Counted from the stretch's first letter, positions 1-11,959 are shown. The stretch: 64,000 nt of DNA from Corylus avellana (GCF_901000735.1 NC_081546.1:21321952-21385951); one strand, 5' to 3'. Made by a program: numbers and translations. Notes: a model not told the origin generated them from the letters alone.

Positions 1-543
1 CAAAATCAAAACAACTCGAGTAGAATAGGAAAAATCATGCATAAATGAAGGTGTCTTGAGGACTTGAACCTTCACTTAGTGATAGTATGTCAAAGCTAAT
101 CAGAATAACATGGTAGATAAAACTTTGAACCAGCTATCCTATTTGAGTAACCGGACATACCTCACACATGCTTTCTCTTCTCTTTAGGTATTTTCTTTTA
201 AGCCGACACGTGGATTGGCCTTGTGTCTATATCCCGGTTTCATGAGCGCTCTAGAGACAATCCTAGTCTCATAGAAGGCGGCACCACCTCCGACACTCAT
301 ATAGGTAAGCTCATCAGAAGTGTCCTGTAACAAATACACTTCAACAAAACTATGTTATAAGCCTATTAAGTGCATAACACAATCTCTATTGTAACATTAC
401 AGGTTCCAAGCACCCTTACCTTGGGATGTTTTATTAGTTTTAAAAACTAATATAAAATGTGGTGCTTGCAATCACAACATATAGTGTACTTTAGCTCATT
501 GAATTCAAGATCTTGATATTTCAAGTGTTGAGTTGAGTTTCCA
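1..543 (-). other. 3' noncoding region of Copia-A
   Basis: It lies between the polyprotein stop and the off-window 3' LTR. A block at about 238-300 (around ctctagagac and ggcaccacctcc) recurs at about 15911-15975 and in part at 16099-16150, which marks those as the same part of related copia elements. No ORF is evident. Confidence 0.55.
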
Positions 544-3500
544 CTATTGGTGATTTAATGGTATTAATCCCATCCCTTTTGATGTTTTCCACACCAAATC
601 CCTTGCAAGTCCTTTAGTCAATGGATCTGCCAAATTTTGAACAGATCTCACAAAATCAATGGTAATTACTTCATCAGTGAGTAATTGCCTTACATAACTA
701 TGCCTTAAACCAATATGCCTTGATTTGCCATTATAGATATGACTATAAGCCCGTGACAGAGTAGCTTGACTATCACAATGTAAAGACACTGGAGACACAG
801 GTTTAGGCCATACTGGAATTTCCATTAATAAATTCCTCAACCATTCAGCTTCTTTGCTACAAGAAGCCAATGCCACAAACTCAGCCGCCATGGTAGAGTC
901 TGTAATAAGGGTCTGTTTCTTAGAACCCCAGGAGATAGCTCCTCCACCAAGGGTGAAAATCCACCCACTGGTTGATTTGTGATCATCATTATCCGTGATC
1001 CAACTAGCATCTGTATATCCTTCCAATACTGTAGGATATCCGCTGTACAAAATACCATAATCCATGGTCTTTTTTAAATATTTAAGAATCCTCTGTACAG
1101 CAATCCAATGAATATGACTAGGATTACTAGTATATCTACTCATTTTACCCACTGCATACGCAATGTCAGGTCTAGTGCATGTCATTGCATACATCAAACA
1201 ACCAATAACTCTAGCATATTCCAATTGATCTACAACTCTACCAGTATTAGGATACAATTTCATGCTAGCATCAAAAGGTGTAGACACAGGTTTGCAATCA
1301 AACTGATTAAACCTTTTAAGAACTTTTTCAATATAATGAGACTGAGTAAGAGTTAAACCTTTCTCATTTCTAACAATTCTAATACCAAGAATTACATTAG
1401 CAATACCCAAGTCTTTCATGTCAAAGCTGGAAGACAAGAAATTCTTAGTATTTTCAATGCTTTCAAAATCAGTTCCAAAAATCAACATGTCATCAACATA
1501 TAAACATATAATGACTCCTTGATTTTTATGAAACTTGCTATATACGCACTTGTCAGAATTATGGATTTTAAATCCATTTGCAACCACAACTTTATCAAAT
1601 TTTTCATGCCACTGTTTGGGAGCTTGTTTAAGACCATAGAGGGATTTAATTAATTTACAAACTTTTCGTTCATGATTAGGCATAACAAATCCCTCAGGTT
1701 GGTGCATATAAATCTCTTCTTCAAGCTCACCATTTAAAAACGCAGTTTTAACATCCATTTGATGAATTTCGAAATTATAAATGGATGCTAATGCAATCAA
1801 AGTTCTAATGGTAGCAATCCTAGCAACAGGAGCATAAGTATCAAAATAATCCAAACCTTCTTTTTGTTTAAAACCTTTAGCTACTAACCTTGCTTTGAAT
1901 TTTTCTATAGTTCCATCTACCTTTAATTTCCTTTTAAAAATCCATTTACAACCAATAGGTATGGAACCAGGGGGTAGATCTACTAGTATCCACGTGTGAT
2001 TTCCCATTATAGAATCCATTTCATCATTTATCGCTTCTTTCCAAAATGCAGAATCTTGAGACTTCATAGCCTCTTCATATGTCAAAGGATCTGAATCTAT
2101 ATTAGGTGAGATCATCTTTTGTTTACAAGATGAATCTCTAGATCCTTCAACCAAATATACAATAAAATCTGGTCCAAAAGATTTTTCTTTTCTCATTCTT
2201 TTACTCCTCCTTATTTCAGAAGGTTCACTTGGCTCACCAGATTCATTGTTATTTCTAATGGGTTCCACCATCTTATCATTTATAGATGGAATTGATGTGA
2301 ACCTATTTTCATAAAATTCTGCATCTCTGGATTCTATAACAGTATTTACCTTAACAGAATTATTAGGTTCAACAACTAAGAACCTATAACCCTTGCTATG
2401 TTGAGCATAACCCAAGAAAATACATTCAATGGCTTTTTGGCCTAATTTCCTGATTTTTGGTTCAGGTAATCTGACAATAGCCCTACACCCCCACACCTTA
2501 AAATAATTAAGATTGGGTTTTCTTTTCTTCCATAATTCATATGGGGTAACCTTGGATTTCTTTTGTGGCACTCTATTTAATATATAACACGCTGTAAATA
2601 ACGCTCCACCCCAAAAACTTTTATTAAGCCCAGAATTACAAAGCAAAGCGTTTACCATTTCAACTAAAGTTCTGTTTTTTCTTTCAGCAACTCCATTTTG
2701 TTGTGGGGTATAAGCAATGGATGTTTCATGAATAATGCCTACAGATTCACAATAGGAAGGAAAATGAAATTCTCCTCCTCTATCAGATCTAAGGCATTTA
2801 ATTCTGACATCACATTGATTTTCCACTTCTGTTTTGTAAACTTTAAAATTTTCCAGAACTTCATCTTTTGAAAAAAGAAGATAAACATAGCAGAATTTTG
2901 AAAAATCATCAATGAAGGTTACAAAATATTTTTTACCCCCTCTTGTAGGATTGCTATGCATGTCACAAACATCACTATGTACAAGTTGCAATAATGTAGA
3001 AGATCTATCAATTTTTGAAAAAGATTTTCTGATAATCTTTGTTTTCAAACAGATTCTACATTTATCAACCATATCATTTACAGAATGAGGAATCAAATTT
3101 AAAACAGACATATCATGCAATTTTCTAATATTAACATGTCCTAATCTATTATGCCACAATGAAACAGAGTCAATCATATAAGCAGAATTCACAACTTTAT
3201 TAACCAAATTAAGTTTAAACATGTTCTGAAATAAATACCCTTTCCCAACAAAAACACCCCCTTTGGTCAGCACAAACTGATCTGACTCAAAGACACACTT
3301 AAATCCGAATTTATTAAGAAGACCCCCTGACACGAGGTTCTTCCTAATATCAGGAACATAATATACATCAGTAAGTGTAAGAACTTTCCCAGAAGTGAAT
3401 TCCAGATTCACTGTTCCTTTGCCTTTCACTACAGCAGTGGTGGAATTTCCCATGAAGAGAACACAGCCATCCTCCACTGCTTCAAAGGTCTTGAAAAGAC

Positions 3501-4440
3501 TCCTCTCCATGCAGACATGCTTTGAAGCACATGAGTCGATCCACCATGAACCATCTTCTTCGAGCATGAAGATCTCGGATATCATGGCCACAAACTCTTT
3601 CGAGTCAGAAGCTTGCTGTTTCTTCTTCAGAAAACGGCAATCCTTCTTGAAGTGGCCTGGTTTGCCGCAATGATAGCAAGCGAATTTCGCTTTCTTATCA
3701 CGATTCTGGTTCTGGTTCTGGAAATTCGTCCTCTTCTTCTGAAATGGCTTTTTCTTCTGAAAGGGTTTCTTAGAAGAAGATCCTTCCTCCACCATATGCA
3801 CTTTCGAGGACAAAAATCCTTGTTCTTCATTGTCTTTTTTCTTCAGTTCTTCCTCAATCTGAAAGTGCTGGCCTAACTGATCAACAGTTATTTCTTCCTT
3901 TTTATGTTTCAAAATTTTCTTTTGATCTTTCCAGGAAGAAGGAAGTTTGTCAATGATGGATGAGACAGCAATTTCCTCATCCATCTTCATGTTATGCTGA
4001 TTAAATTGACTCAAAATATGCAGAATCTCATTAAATTGTTCAACAATAGGCCTATCATCTATCATTCTATAATTCATGAATTTAGAAGCCAAAAACTTCT
4101 TACTTGTAGCATCTTCTAAAAGATACTTAGCCTCGAGTGCATCCCAGACATCTTTGGCAGTCGATTTGCTTTGGTAGATGTCGAACAAAGAATCCACCAT
4201 AGCATTGCAGATGTGGCCTTTGCAGATGTAGTCATCCTGCTCCCACTTCATCCTTGCTCGAGTTTCAGCAATCGTCTCGTTCTCACGTGCTACTGGCTTC
4301 GGAGTTGTTAGCACGTAAGCCACCCTAATTCCAGCAAGGAGGAAATGCATCTTCTTCTGCCACCTCTTGAATGACGTTCCATCAAAGCGGTCGAGTTTGG
4401 TGAAATCAGCAGCAAGTTCTTTCAGAGATTGTGGTGCCAT
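544..4440 (-). CDS. Copia-A gag-pol polyprotein, intact (1298 aa)
   Basis: Single open frame holding every domain needed for copia transposition in the order that defines Ty1/copia. Gag occupies about residues 1-250, followed by a CCHC zinc knuckle at 255-268 (CYHCGKPGHFKKDC). The aspartic protease motif is at 302 and reads D-S-C-A rather than the usual D-S-G-A. A GAG-pre-integrase His/Cys finger follows. The integrase core has its first Asp at about 490, then RSDRGGE and AERKNR as the other acidic positions. Reverse transcriptase carries YVDD at 981-984. RNase H fills roughly 1130-1290, with the copia-typical ADPLTKGL near the end. Length is normal for an uninterrupted copia polyprotein. The start is the first Met ahead of the conserved gag opening (LDRFDGTSFKRW). 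No stop or frameshift is present, so the element is young or under recent selection. The protease Gly-to-Cys change could weaken it, but variants at this position exist in other plant copia proteins. Confidence 0.95.
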   Translation of the reverse strand: MAPQSLKELAADFTKLDRFDGTSFKRWQKKMHFLLAGIRVAYVLTTPKPVARENETIAETRARMKWEQDDYICKGHICNAMVDSLFDIYQSKSTAKDVWDALEAKYLLEDATSKKFLASKFMNYRMIDDRPIVEQFNEILHILSQFNQHNMKMDEEIAVSSIIDKLPSSWKDQKKILKHKKEEITVDQLGQHFQIEEELKKKDNEEQGFLSSKVHMVEEGSSSKKPFQKKKPFQKKRTNFQNQNQNRDKKAKFACYHCGKPGHFKKDCRFLKKKQQASDSKEFVAMISEIFMLEEDGSWWIDSCASKHVCMERSLFKTFEAVEDGCVLFMGNSTTAVVKGKGTVNLEFTSGKVLTLTDVYYVPDIRKNLVSGGLLNKFGFKCVFESDQFVLTKGGVFVGKGYLFQNMFKLNLVNKVVNSAYMIDSVSLWHNRLGHVNIRKLHDMSVLNLIPHSVNDMVDKCRICLKTKIIRKSFSKIDRSSTLLQLVHSDVCDMHSNPTRGGKKYFVTFIDDFSKFCYVYLLFSKDEVLENFKVYKTEVENQCDVRIKCLRSDRGGEFHFPSYCESVGIIHETSIAYTPQQNGVAERKNRTLVEMVNALLCNSGLNKSFWGGALFTACYILNRVPQKKSKVTPYELWKKRKPNLNYFKVWGCRAIVRLPEPKIRKLGQKAIECIFLGYAQHSKGYRFLVVEPNNSVKVNTVIESRDAEFYENRFTSIPSINDKMVEPIRNNNESGEPSEPSEIRRSKRMRKEKSFGPDFIVYLVEGSRDSSCKQKMISPNIDSDPLTYEEAMKSQDSAFWKEAINDEMDSIMGNHTWILVDLPPGSIPIGCKWIFKRKLKVDGTIEKFKARLVAKGFKQKEGLDYFDTYAPVARIATIRTLIALASIYNFEIHQMDVKTAFLNGELEEEIYMHQPEGFVMPNHERKVCKLIKSLYGLKQAPKQWHEKFDKVVVANGFKIHNSDKCVYSKFHKNQGVIICLYVDDMLIFGTDFESIENTKNFLSSSFDMKDLGIANVILGIRIVRNEKGLTLTQSHYIEKVLKRFNQFDCKPVSTPFDASMKLYPNTGRVVDQLEYARVIGCLMYAMTCTRPDIAYAVGKMSRYTSNPSHIHWIAVQRILKYLKKTMDYGILYSGYPTVLEGYTDASWITDNDDHKSTSGWIFTLGGGAISWGSKKQTLITDSTMAAEFVALASCSKEAEWLRNLLMEIPVWPKPVSPVSLHCDSQATLSRAYSHIYNGKSRHIGLRHSYVRQLLTDEVITIDFVRSVQNLADPLTKGLARDLVWKTSKGMGLIPLNHQ

Positions 4441-4448
4441 TGAAGCAG

Positions 4449-4547
4449 AAATATTTTCTTAAGATTGTTATTTGAATAGGGGAAAATACAGAAAACGAAA
4501 ATGCTCCTAAGGTGTGTTACAACGTCACTTTCCTTAAGAAAATATTT
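4449..4547. repeat. Perfect 15-nt inverted repeat just upstream of Copia-A ATG
   Basis: Arms aaatattttcttaag (4449-4463) and its exact reverse complement (4533-4547) are separated by 69 nt. In the transcript this would form a stem immediately 5' of the start codon at 4440. It could be a leader structure or the footprint of a tiny inverted-repeat element. Confidence 0.5.
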
Positions 4548-5879
4548 GCCCCCACCAGAATTGGTATGCAACAGGGTTTTCTGCAAATTTTTCTCCAGGA
4601 TACAATGGAGCCCAGAAACCTCTGTGTTTTTAACTGCGTTATGCACAAACGAAATTAAAACCCGAAAATACCCTTAGACTTTCTATTCTAATCAGAGACA
4701 AAAAATAAAAGGATAATGCTTATTTTTAAAATTCAAAACAAGGGTATTAAAGAGAATTGAATTGTCATAGATAATTATCCATTATCAGATAATTTCGAAT
4801 TTCAAAATAAAACTGCAATTTTGAAATTCGAATTTCAAAAGTAATTGGTTTGTTAGTCGACTTTCTCTCTGACTCCAATAAATTTATCTTTATCAATGAT
4901 GCTAAGCCATAAAAGATACAAGGATCAAGGGGTGTATGTCACACGTAAAATATCATATCCTAAACAGTATATAAATAGGAGAAAACATAGAAAAGCCTGA
5001 TAAATTGTGATGCCCCAAAAATTTAAAACCCAATCCCGGTCATTAAGGGTAAACAAATATTTTTCTTAAACATTTTCATAAAACAACAACTACTTGCAAT
5101 TGTTGTAATGACCCTTGTTATTTAAGAAAACAAACCAAAAACCTTATTTTTGCCTTTGACCGAATATTCAGTAGGGGCCCACCGAACGTTCGATGTTAAT
5201 CTTAGTGCGAACTTATTAAAGTCCTAGGATAAGATTTTCTATGTGTTGATTTGAAAATAGGAGCCTTGTATGGACCTTAGCATTCTCACTAGACCCATGC
5301 TCTCTGACCGAACTTTCGGCCTCGAGTCCGAATGTTCGAGGGCTTTTTGACTCTTAAAAGCACCTTTCATTTGTTTTACGAAACAGTTTTTTTTTTTTTT
5401 TTTTTTTTTTCTTCAAACAGACTTTTTGAGTGTTAAACATACTTTTAGACAACTCAAATACACATCCAAACAATCCCTAAGTCAGGTAGCAGTTCTGTTG
5501 ACTATAAAAAGAGATCAATGTCAACAACAATAATATATATAAAATGGAGATTGATGTCAACAACAATAATATATATAAAATGTCAGGCCTCCGGGACATT
5601 TGCACAACAAGCGCGAGGTTTCTTTAAGTGACGTGTATGAATTAAATTGACACTCAAAATAAAGAGAAATTAATTAAGAAAAGACGTCTTAATTATCACA
5701 GAAAACTTAAAAGGATGTACAATAAATTAACCTTTTTTATTTTTTTTTCTTCTTAAATGCGCTTTTTAAAAATAAAAAACATTAAGCAAGCATTATCATA
5801 ACTTATGATATACTAATTATTGCATTTTATATTTAATTGTAAAATATTATTAAATTACTAATTTTGAGCTTAAATGATG

Positions 5880-6540
5880 TACTAAGAATTTGCAGTGGTC
5901 TAGAAGTCCTCTCTTTTTTCTTCTAGATAACACCAAGAAGCATTTCAAGAGGAGTGAAGATTTAGATCTAGATCTTTTCTCCTCCCCTTTCACTGTAGTA
6001 GTGCTTGGTGTGTTCTCTGCACGCTTTTCCGGTCTCCGTTTCTGGCGGGTTGCTTTAGATCTAGTTTGTAGATCTAGATCTAGATCCAGACTTAGTCTCT
6101 TCAACCTTAGATCTGATCGTCTTCTTTGGCCAAGGTGTATCTTCTGAAGGGATGTCTACGATGCCGTGATCGTCTGCTGCTGCTTGTGGAGTTCTTGTTT
6201 TTTGTTTTTGTTTTTTTGTTTTTCCTGGTCTTCGGGTTGAGGATGGAGTGGATCGGTGTGGAGGCTTAACTCTCATGACTGAATTTTTCGTTTCTAGTTG
6301 TTTTTTATTTTTATTTTTGTATTTGGGCTACCCATGTCATAGATCTAGTCTACACAAAACAGATTTGTTCCTTAAATGTAATTATACATGGGTTAGCGTA
6401 AGCTTGAAGTCATTTTCATGACTTTGTAACCGTCATAGCTTTTGGTTTTAATTTTTCAGAGTTGTATGTTCAGTAATGTAAGAGCTTTATGCTTGTGAAA
6501 TTTCATCAATGGAAGCTCCATATTTTTCAAAAAAAAAAAA
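5880..6540 (+). mobile_element. Poly(A)-ended, LINE-like retroposon in unit A
   Basis: A stretch with repeated agatctagatct motifs is followed by a 3' part ending in an A run. The 3' part (catgggttagcg ... atgtaagagctttatgc ... poly(A)) resembles the 3' end of the retroposon at 22500-23650, so both come from one non-LTR family. No reverse transcriptase ORF is left. The 5' end and target duplication are uncertain: 'aaattaac' occurs near 5730 and right after the A run. Confidence 0.5.
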
Positions 6541-7403
6541 TTAACTTTTTTTTTCCTCTCTTCCTCTTCTTAATTATCAAAGAAGCGTGGTGTCATGCAT
6601 GGCACATTCAGAGAGGTCCTTAATTAACAAGTTGTTAGAAGAAATAATTACTTCCTAATTGAATTTCATAATGTTACCGCTGTTGTAAATTAAAATTATA
6701 TAATTAAGCTTATTATACCTTTGCCCAACAATAATAAATTGAAAAACAAAAAAAAAAAAAATTAATGTAGGTAAAAGGAAACAGTTACGGATTAGCAGAA
6801 GAGTTTAGATGATTCAGAAATAATCCTTTTATTAGGGGCGGAACCACACATTGAAGTGTGGGGGACATAACTGCAAAATGTTTAAAATTTAAGGGCAATT
6901 TTAAAATTTTGGGGGGGATTTATTATACAAAAAGCGTGAAATTTAGGGATAATTTTGAAATTTTGGGGGAATTAGTCTCCCAAAAGCCTTACTAGCTAGT
7001 TCCACCCATGCTTTTTTGTACATGATTTTTTCGAAGCATTTAAAACATTCCCAAGACACAAAATAATATCTATATATATATTTATTTTGAAAATATTTCA
7101 ACATCTCTTTGCATGATCTTTAGAAGAACCACATGAAACGAGAGGATTTTTTCTATTTCTTGTGGGCATGTTTGACAACATTGTGATTCTTCCTTCCTTT
7201 CTGACTTAACATACGAATATATCTTCTACCAATTTACAATTTTATTCCTACTTTATGAATGCAAAACAAGCTCACGAAAAAAGGAAGGGAAAAAGAGAAG
7301 TAGATTTCAAATAAATTTATAGACGCAGAAAGTGTGCTACTTTATATATCACTAGAAAGAAATATCTATTATCAAAGGGTAGTAACAGATATTTTTAACA
7401 CAC

Positions 7404-7995
7404 CTTCATTTGCTTGAGCATCACAGCTAAATGCAATATGGAGTTGCCATCATGGTCTTTGGAATTGAGGTGTTCATCGCAATCAGCCAACTTCACTAGC
7501 CGTTCTAGAGCATCCTGGTGATTATATTGAACACACAAGTGCAATACACTCACCATTGAGATTGTTCCTTATGGACTCTGGTTGAGCTCAAATTAACTCT
7601 TCTATAATCTCTATTCGTCCTCTCATTACAGCAAAGTGGAGAGGAATTCTCTCATGCTGATCAAAAGCTAAGCAAAAAGTTGTATTAGCTTGCAACAATG
7701 CTTTTACTATCTCAGTGTGACCCTCGGCAGAAGCCAAGTGAAGCGGGGTTCGTCCTAGCGAGTCCACCTCTTCTGCAAGTGTAGGTTTCTTGCTAAGAAC
7801 AAGTCTACTAATTTCAAGATGGCCATGCAAAGCAGCTAAATGTAAGGGGGTCTCACTAAAGGATGTCAGTGAAACTCTATCAAGAATGCGCGCATCCCTT
7901 TGGATCAAAGTGGTCAAGGTGCTTACACACCCATTCCGTGAGGCTTCATAGACTTCTGCAATCATTTTCTCTTCTTCAACATGCCTTCTATCCAT
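7404..7995 (-). pseudogene. Ankyrin-repeat first exon (PGG/ITN1-like family), dead, unit A
   Basis: Starts MDRRHVEEEKMIAEVYEA and reads open for 135 codons. Three ankyrin repeats are clear at about residues 48-71 (ETPLHLAALHGHLEI), 81-104 (GRTPLHLASAEGHTEI) and 115-135. A TGA then interrupts the frame. A 2-nt loss relative to the copy at 20108-20701 shifts the next segment, which still reads as ankyrin sequence up to a plausible GT splice donor at 7403. In this family the next exon encodes the membrane PGG domain; none follows before the edge of the array unit. Proteins of this kind act at membranes in defence and salt responses, but this copy cannot make one. A short N-terminal product is possible if transcribed. 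Confidence 0.85.
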
Positions 7996-9436
7996 CCTTC
8001 ACCTGTGAATGTGAAAACTGAAGAAACTCCAACCAAAGGAGGAACCAGAGGACCTTCAAGTCGGAAACTTTTATGAATCTGGGTTTTTGGCCGCCCACAG
8101 GTCCCTGCTTTTTCTCACCCACGTGATTTTATACTGGTTACCGTGTGGACTTTGTGGAAGGGTAGGACAAGGAAACAGGTAAAAATAAAATTACCAAAAT
8201 GGGTCGTTGAAAATAAATAAAATATTTGAATATTAAATTTAGTATAAGGTGTATGCAAATACAATTTGCATCTTTCCATTTTTTTTTTTTCATAATTTTT
8301 TTTAAAGAATTTTGCATCTCTTTTAGTTACAAAAATAAACGCTAAACAAGCCAAGACAGGAAAGTTATTCCACACGCAAAGAAGCAAGGACTTTTCAAAA
8401 GTAATTGGTTTGTTAGTCGACTTTCTCTCTGACTCCAATAAATTTATCTTTATCAATGATGCTAAGCCATAAAAGATACAAGGATCAAGGGGTGTATGTC
8501 ACACGTAAAATATCATATCCTAAACAGTATATAAATAGGAGAAAACATAGAAAAGCCTGATAAATTGTGATGCCCCAAAAATTTAAAACCCAATCACGGT
8601 CATTAAGGGTAAACAAATATTTTTCTTAAACATTTTCATAAAACAACAACTACTTGCAATTGTTGTAATGACCCTTGTTATTTAAGAAAACAAACCAAAA
8701 ACCTTATTTTTGCCTTTGACCGAATATTCAGTAGGGGCCCACCGAACGTTCGATGTTAATCTTAGTGCGAACTTATTAAAGTCCTAGGATAAGATTTTCT
8801 ATGTGTTGATTTGAAAATAGGAGCCTTGTATGGACCTTAGCATTCTCACTAGACCCATGCTCTCTGACCGAACTTTCGGCCTCGAGTCCGAATGTTCGAG
8901 GGCTTTTTGACTCTTAAAAGCACCTTTCATTTGTTTTACGAAACAGTTTTTTTTTTTTTTTTTTTTTCTTCAAACAGACTTTTTGAGTGTTAAACATACT
9001 TTTAGACAACTCAAATACACATCCAAACAATCCCTAAGTCAGGTAGCAGTTCTGTTGACTATAAAAAGAGATCAATGTCAACAACAATAATATATATAAA
9101 ATGGAGATTGATGTCAACAACAATAATATATATAAAATGTCAGGCCTACGGGACATTTGCACAACAAGCGCGAGGTTTCTTTAAGTGACGTGTATGAATT
9201 AAATTGACACTCAAAATAAAGAGAAATTAATTAAGAAAAGACGTCTTAATTATCACAGAAAACTTAAAAGGATGTACAATAAATTAACCTTTTTTATTTT
9301 TTTTTCTTCTTAAATGCGCTTTTTAAAAATAAAAAACATTAAGCAAGCATTATCATAACTTATGATATACTAATTATTGCATTTTATATTTAATTGTAAA
9401 ATATTATTAAATTACTAATTTTGAGCTTAAATGATG

Positions 9437-10099
9437 TACTAAGAATTTGCAGTGGTCTAGAAGTCCTCTCTTTTTTCTTCTAGATAACACCAAGAAGCAT
9501 TTCAAGAGGAGTGAAGATTTAGATCTAGATCTTTTCTCCTCCCCTTTCACGGTAGTAGTGCTTGGTGTGTTCTCTGCACGCTTTTCCGGTCTCCGTTTCT
9601 GGCGGGTTGCTTTAGATCTAGTTTGTAGATCTAGATCTAGATCCAGACTTAGTCTCTTCAACCTTAGATCTGATCGTCTTCTTTGGCCAAGGTGTATCTT
9701 CTGAAGGGATGTCTACGATGCCGTGATCGTCTGCTGCTGCTTGTGGAGTTCTTGTTTTTTGTTTTTGTTTTTTTGTTTTTCCTGGTCTTCGGGTTGAGGA
9801 TGGAGTGGATCGGTGTGGAGGCTTAACTCTCATGACCGAATTTTTCGTTTCTAGTTGTTTTTTATTTTTATTTTTGTATTTGGGCTACCCATGTCATAGA
9901 TATAGTCTACACAAAACAGATTTGTTCCTTAAATGTAATTATACATGGGTTAGCGGAAGCTTGAAGTCATTTTCATGACTTTGTAACCGTCATAGCTTTT
10001 GGTTTTAATTTTTCAGAGTTGTATGTTCAGTAATGTAAGAGCTTTATGCTTGTGAAATTTCATCAATGGAAGCTCCATATTTTTCAAAAAAAAAAAAAA
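9437..10099 (+). mobile_element. LINE-like retroposon, copy in unit B
   Basis: Same element as at 5880-6540, carried along by the tandem duplication rather than by a new insertion. Surrounding DNA is identical and the A run is slightly longer. Confidence 0.5.
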
Positions 10100-10962
10100 T
10101 TAACTTTTTTTTTCCTCTCTTCCTCTTCTTAATTATCAAAGAAGCGTGGTGTCATGCATGGCACATTCAGAGAGGTCCTTAATTAACAAGTTGTTAGAAG
10201 AAATAATTACTTCCTAATTGAATTTCATAATGTTACCGCTGTTGTAAATTAAAATTATATAATTAAGCTTATTATACCTTTGCCCAACAATAATAAATTG
10301 AAAAACAAAAAAAAAAAAAATTAATGTAGGTAAAAGGAAACAGTTACGGATTAGCAGAAGAGTTTAGATGATTCAGAAATAATCCTTTTATTAGGGGCGG
10401 AACCACACATTGAAGTGTGGGGGACATAACTGCAAAATGTTTAAAATTTAAGGGCAATTTTAAAATTTTGGGGGGGATTTATTATACAAAAAGCGTGAAA
10501 TTTAGGGATAATTTTGAAATTTTGGGGGAATTAGTCTCCCAAAAGCCTTACTAGCTAGTTCCACCCATGCTTTTTTGTACATGATTTTTTCGAAGCATTT
10601 AAAACATTCCCAAGACACAAAATAATATCTATATATATATTTATTTTGAAAATATTTCAACATCTCTTTGCATGATCTTTAGAAGAACCACATGAAACGA
10701 GAGGATTTTTTCTATTTCTTGTGGGCATGTTTGACAACATTGTGATTCTTCCTTCCTTTCTGACTTAACATACGAATATATCTTCTACCAATTTACAATT
10801 TTATTCCTACTTTATGAATGCAAAACAAGCTCACGAAAAAAGGAAGGGAAAAAGAGAAGTAGATTTCAAATAAATTTATAGACGCAGAAAGTGTGCTACT
10901 TTATATATCACTAGAAAGAAATATCTATTATCAAAGGGTAGTAACAGATATTTTTAACACAC

Positions 10963-11554
10963 CTTCATTTGCTTGAGCATCACAGCTAAATGCAATATGG
11001 AGTTGCCATCATGGTCTTTGGAATTGAGGTGTTCATCGCAATCAGCCAACTTCACTAGCCGTTCTAGAGCATCCTGGTGATTATATTGAACACACAAGTG
11101 CAATACACTCACCATTGAGATTGTTCCTTATGGACTCTGGTTGAGCTCAAATTAACTCTTCTATAATCTCTATTCGTCCTCTCATTACAGCAAAGTGGAG
11201 AGGAATTCTCTCATGCTGATCAAAAGCTAAGCAAAAAGTTGTATTAGCTTGCAACAATGCTTTTACTATCTCAGTGTGACCCTCGGCAGAAGCCAAGTGA
11301 AGCGGGGTTCGTCCTAGCGAGTCCACCTCTTCTGCAAGTGTAGGTTTCTTGCTAAGAACAAGTCTACTAATTTCAAGATGGCCATGCAAAGCAGCTAAAT
11401 GTAAGGGGGTCTCACTAAAGGATGTCAGTGAAACTCTATCAAGAATGCGCGCATCCCTTTGGATCAAAGTGGTCAAGGTGCTTACACACCCATTCCGTGA
11501 GGCTTCATAGACTTCTGCAATCATTTTCTCTTCTTCAACATGCCTTCTATCCAT
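10963..11554 (-). pseudogene. Ankyrin-repeat first exon, dead, unit B
   Basis: The first 135 codons encode the same protein as the unit A copy, and it carries the same TGA and 2-nt frame defect. The lesions therefore predate the duplication, and the amplification did not multiply a working gene. The donor site and the absence of a PGG exon are also the same. Confidence 0.85.
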
Positions 11555-11959
11555 CCTTCACCTGTGAATGTGAAAACTGAAGAAACTCCAACCAAAGGAG
11601 GAACCAGAGGACCTTCAAGTCGGAAACTTTTATGAATCTGGGTTTTTGGCCGCCCACAGGTCCCTGCTTTTTCTCACCCACGTGATTTTATACTGGTTAC
11701 CGTGTGGACTTTGTGGAAGGGTAGGACAAGGAAACAGGTAAAAATAAAATTACCAAAATGGGTCGTTGAAAATAAATAAAATATTTGAATATTAAATTTA
11801 GTATAAGGTGTATGCAAATACAATTTGCATCTTTCCATTTTTTTTTTTTCATAATTTTTTTTAAAGAATTTTGCATCTCTTTTAGTTACAAAAATAAACG
11901 CTAAACAAGCCAAGACAGGAAAGTTATTCCACACGCAAAGAAGCAAGGACTTTTCAAAA

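Larger units (their letters stand above)
1..4840 (-). mobile_element. Copia-A: Ty1/copia LTR retrotransposon, incomplete in window
   Basis: The element runs on the minus strand: polyprotein at 544-4440, 3' noncoding part at 1-543, 5' leader above 4440. I see no LTR pair, so the 3' LTR must lie off the left edge. The 5' LTR is either within about 4550-4840 or was lost where the tandem array starts at 4841. I could not find a primer-binding site of the usual tRNA-Met type next to the ORF. The right limit is set only by the start of the array and is approximate. Confidence 0.8.
4841..8400. repeat. Tandem unit A (3560 bp)
   Basis: First copy of a head-to-tail array. The block that starts at 4841 (gtaattggtttgttagtcga) starts again at 8401 and 11960. 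Contents: LTR-like AT-rich DNA (about 4980-5390) with a T run, a poly(A)-ended retroposon (about 5880-6540), then a dead ankyrin exon (7404-7995, minus). The copies differ by only a handful of substitutions plus changes in homopolymer length. Confidence 0.95.
8401..11959. repeat. Tandem unit B (3559 bp)
   Basis: Second full copy. It joins unit A at tttcaaaa, which also precedes the first base of unit A. That 8-nt microhomology at the breakpoint suggests replication slippage or end joining started the amplification, and unequal crossing over then extended it. Private changes include a C-to-A at the 'cccggt' site (about 8595) and in 'ggcctccggg' (about 9147). Confidence 0.95.

Noticed and set aside
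5850..6276. Overlapping ORFs rich in Ser-Arg and Asp-Leu (and their copies in units B and C)
   Set aside because: The composition comes from the agatctagatct repeats read in several frames on both strands; no conserved domain and no codon logic.
8115..8456. 113-codon ORF across the unit A/B junction (also 11674-12015)
   Set aside because: It crosses a duplication breakpoint and low-complexity A/T runs. No family resemblance.
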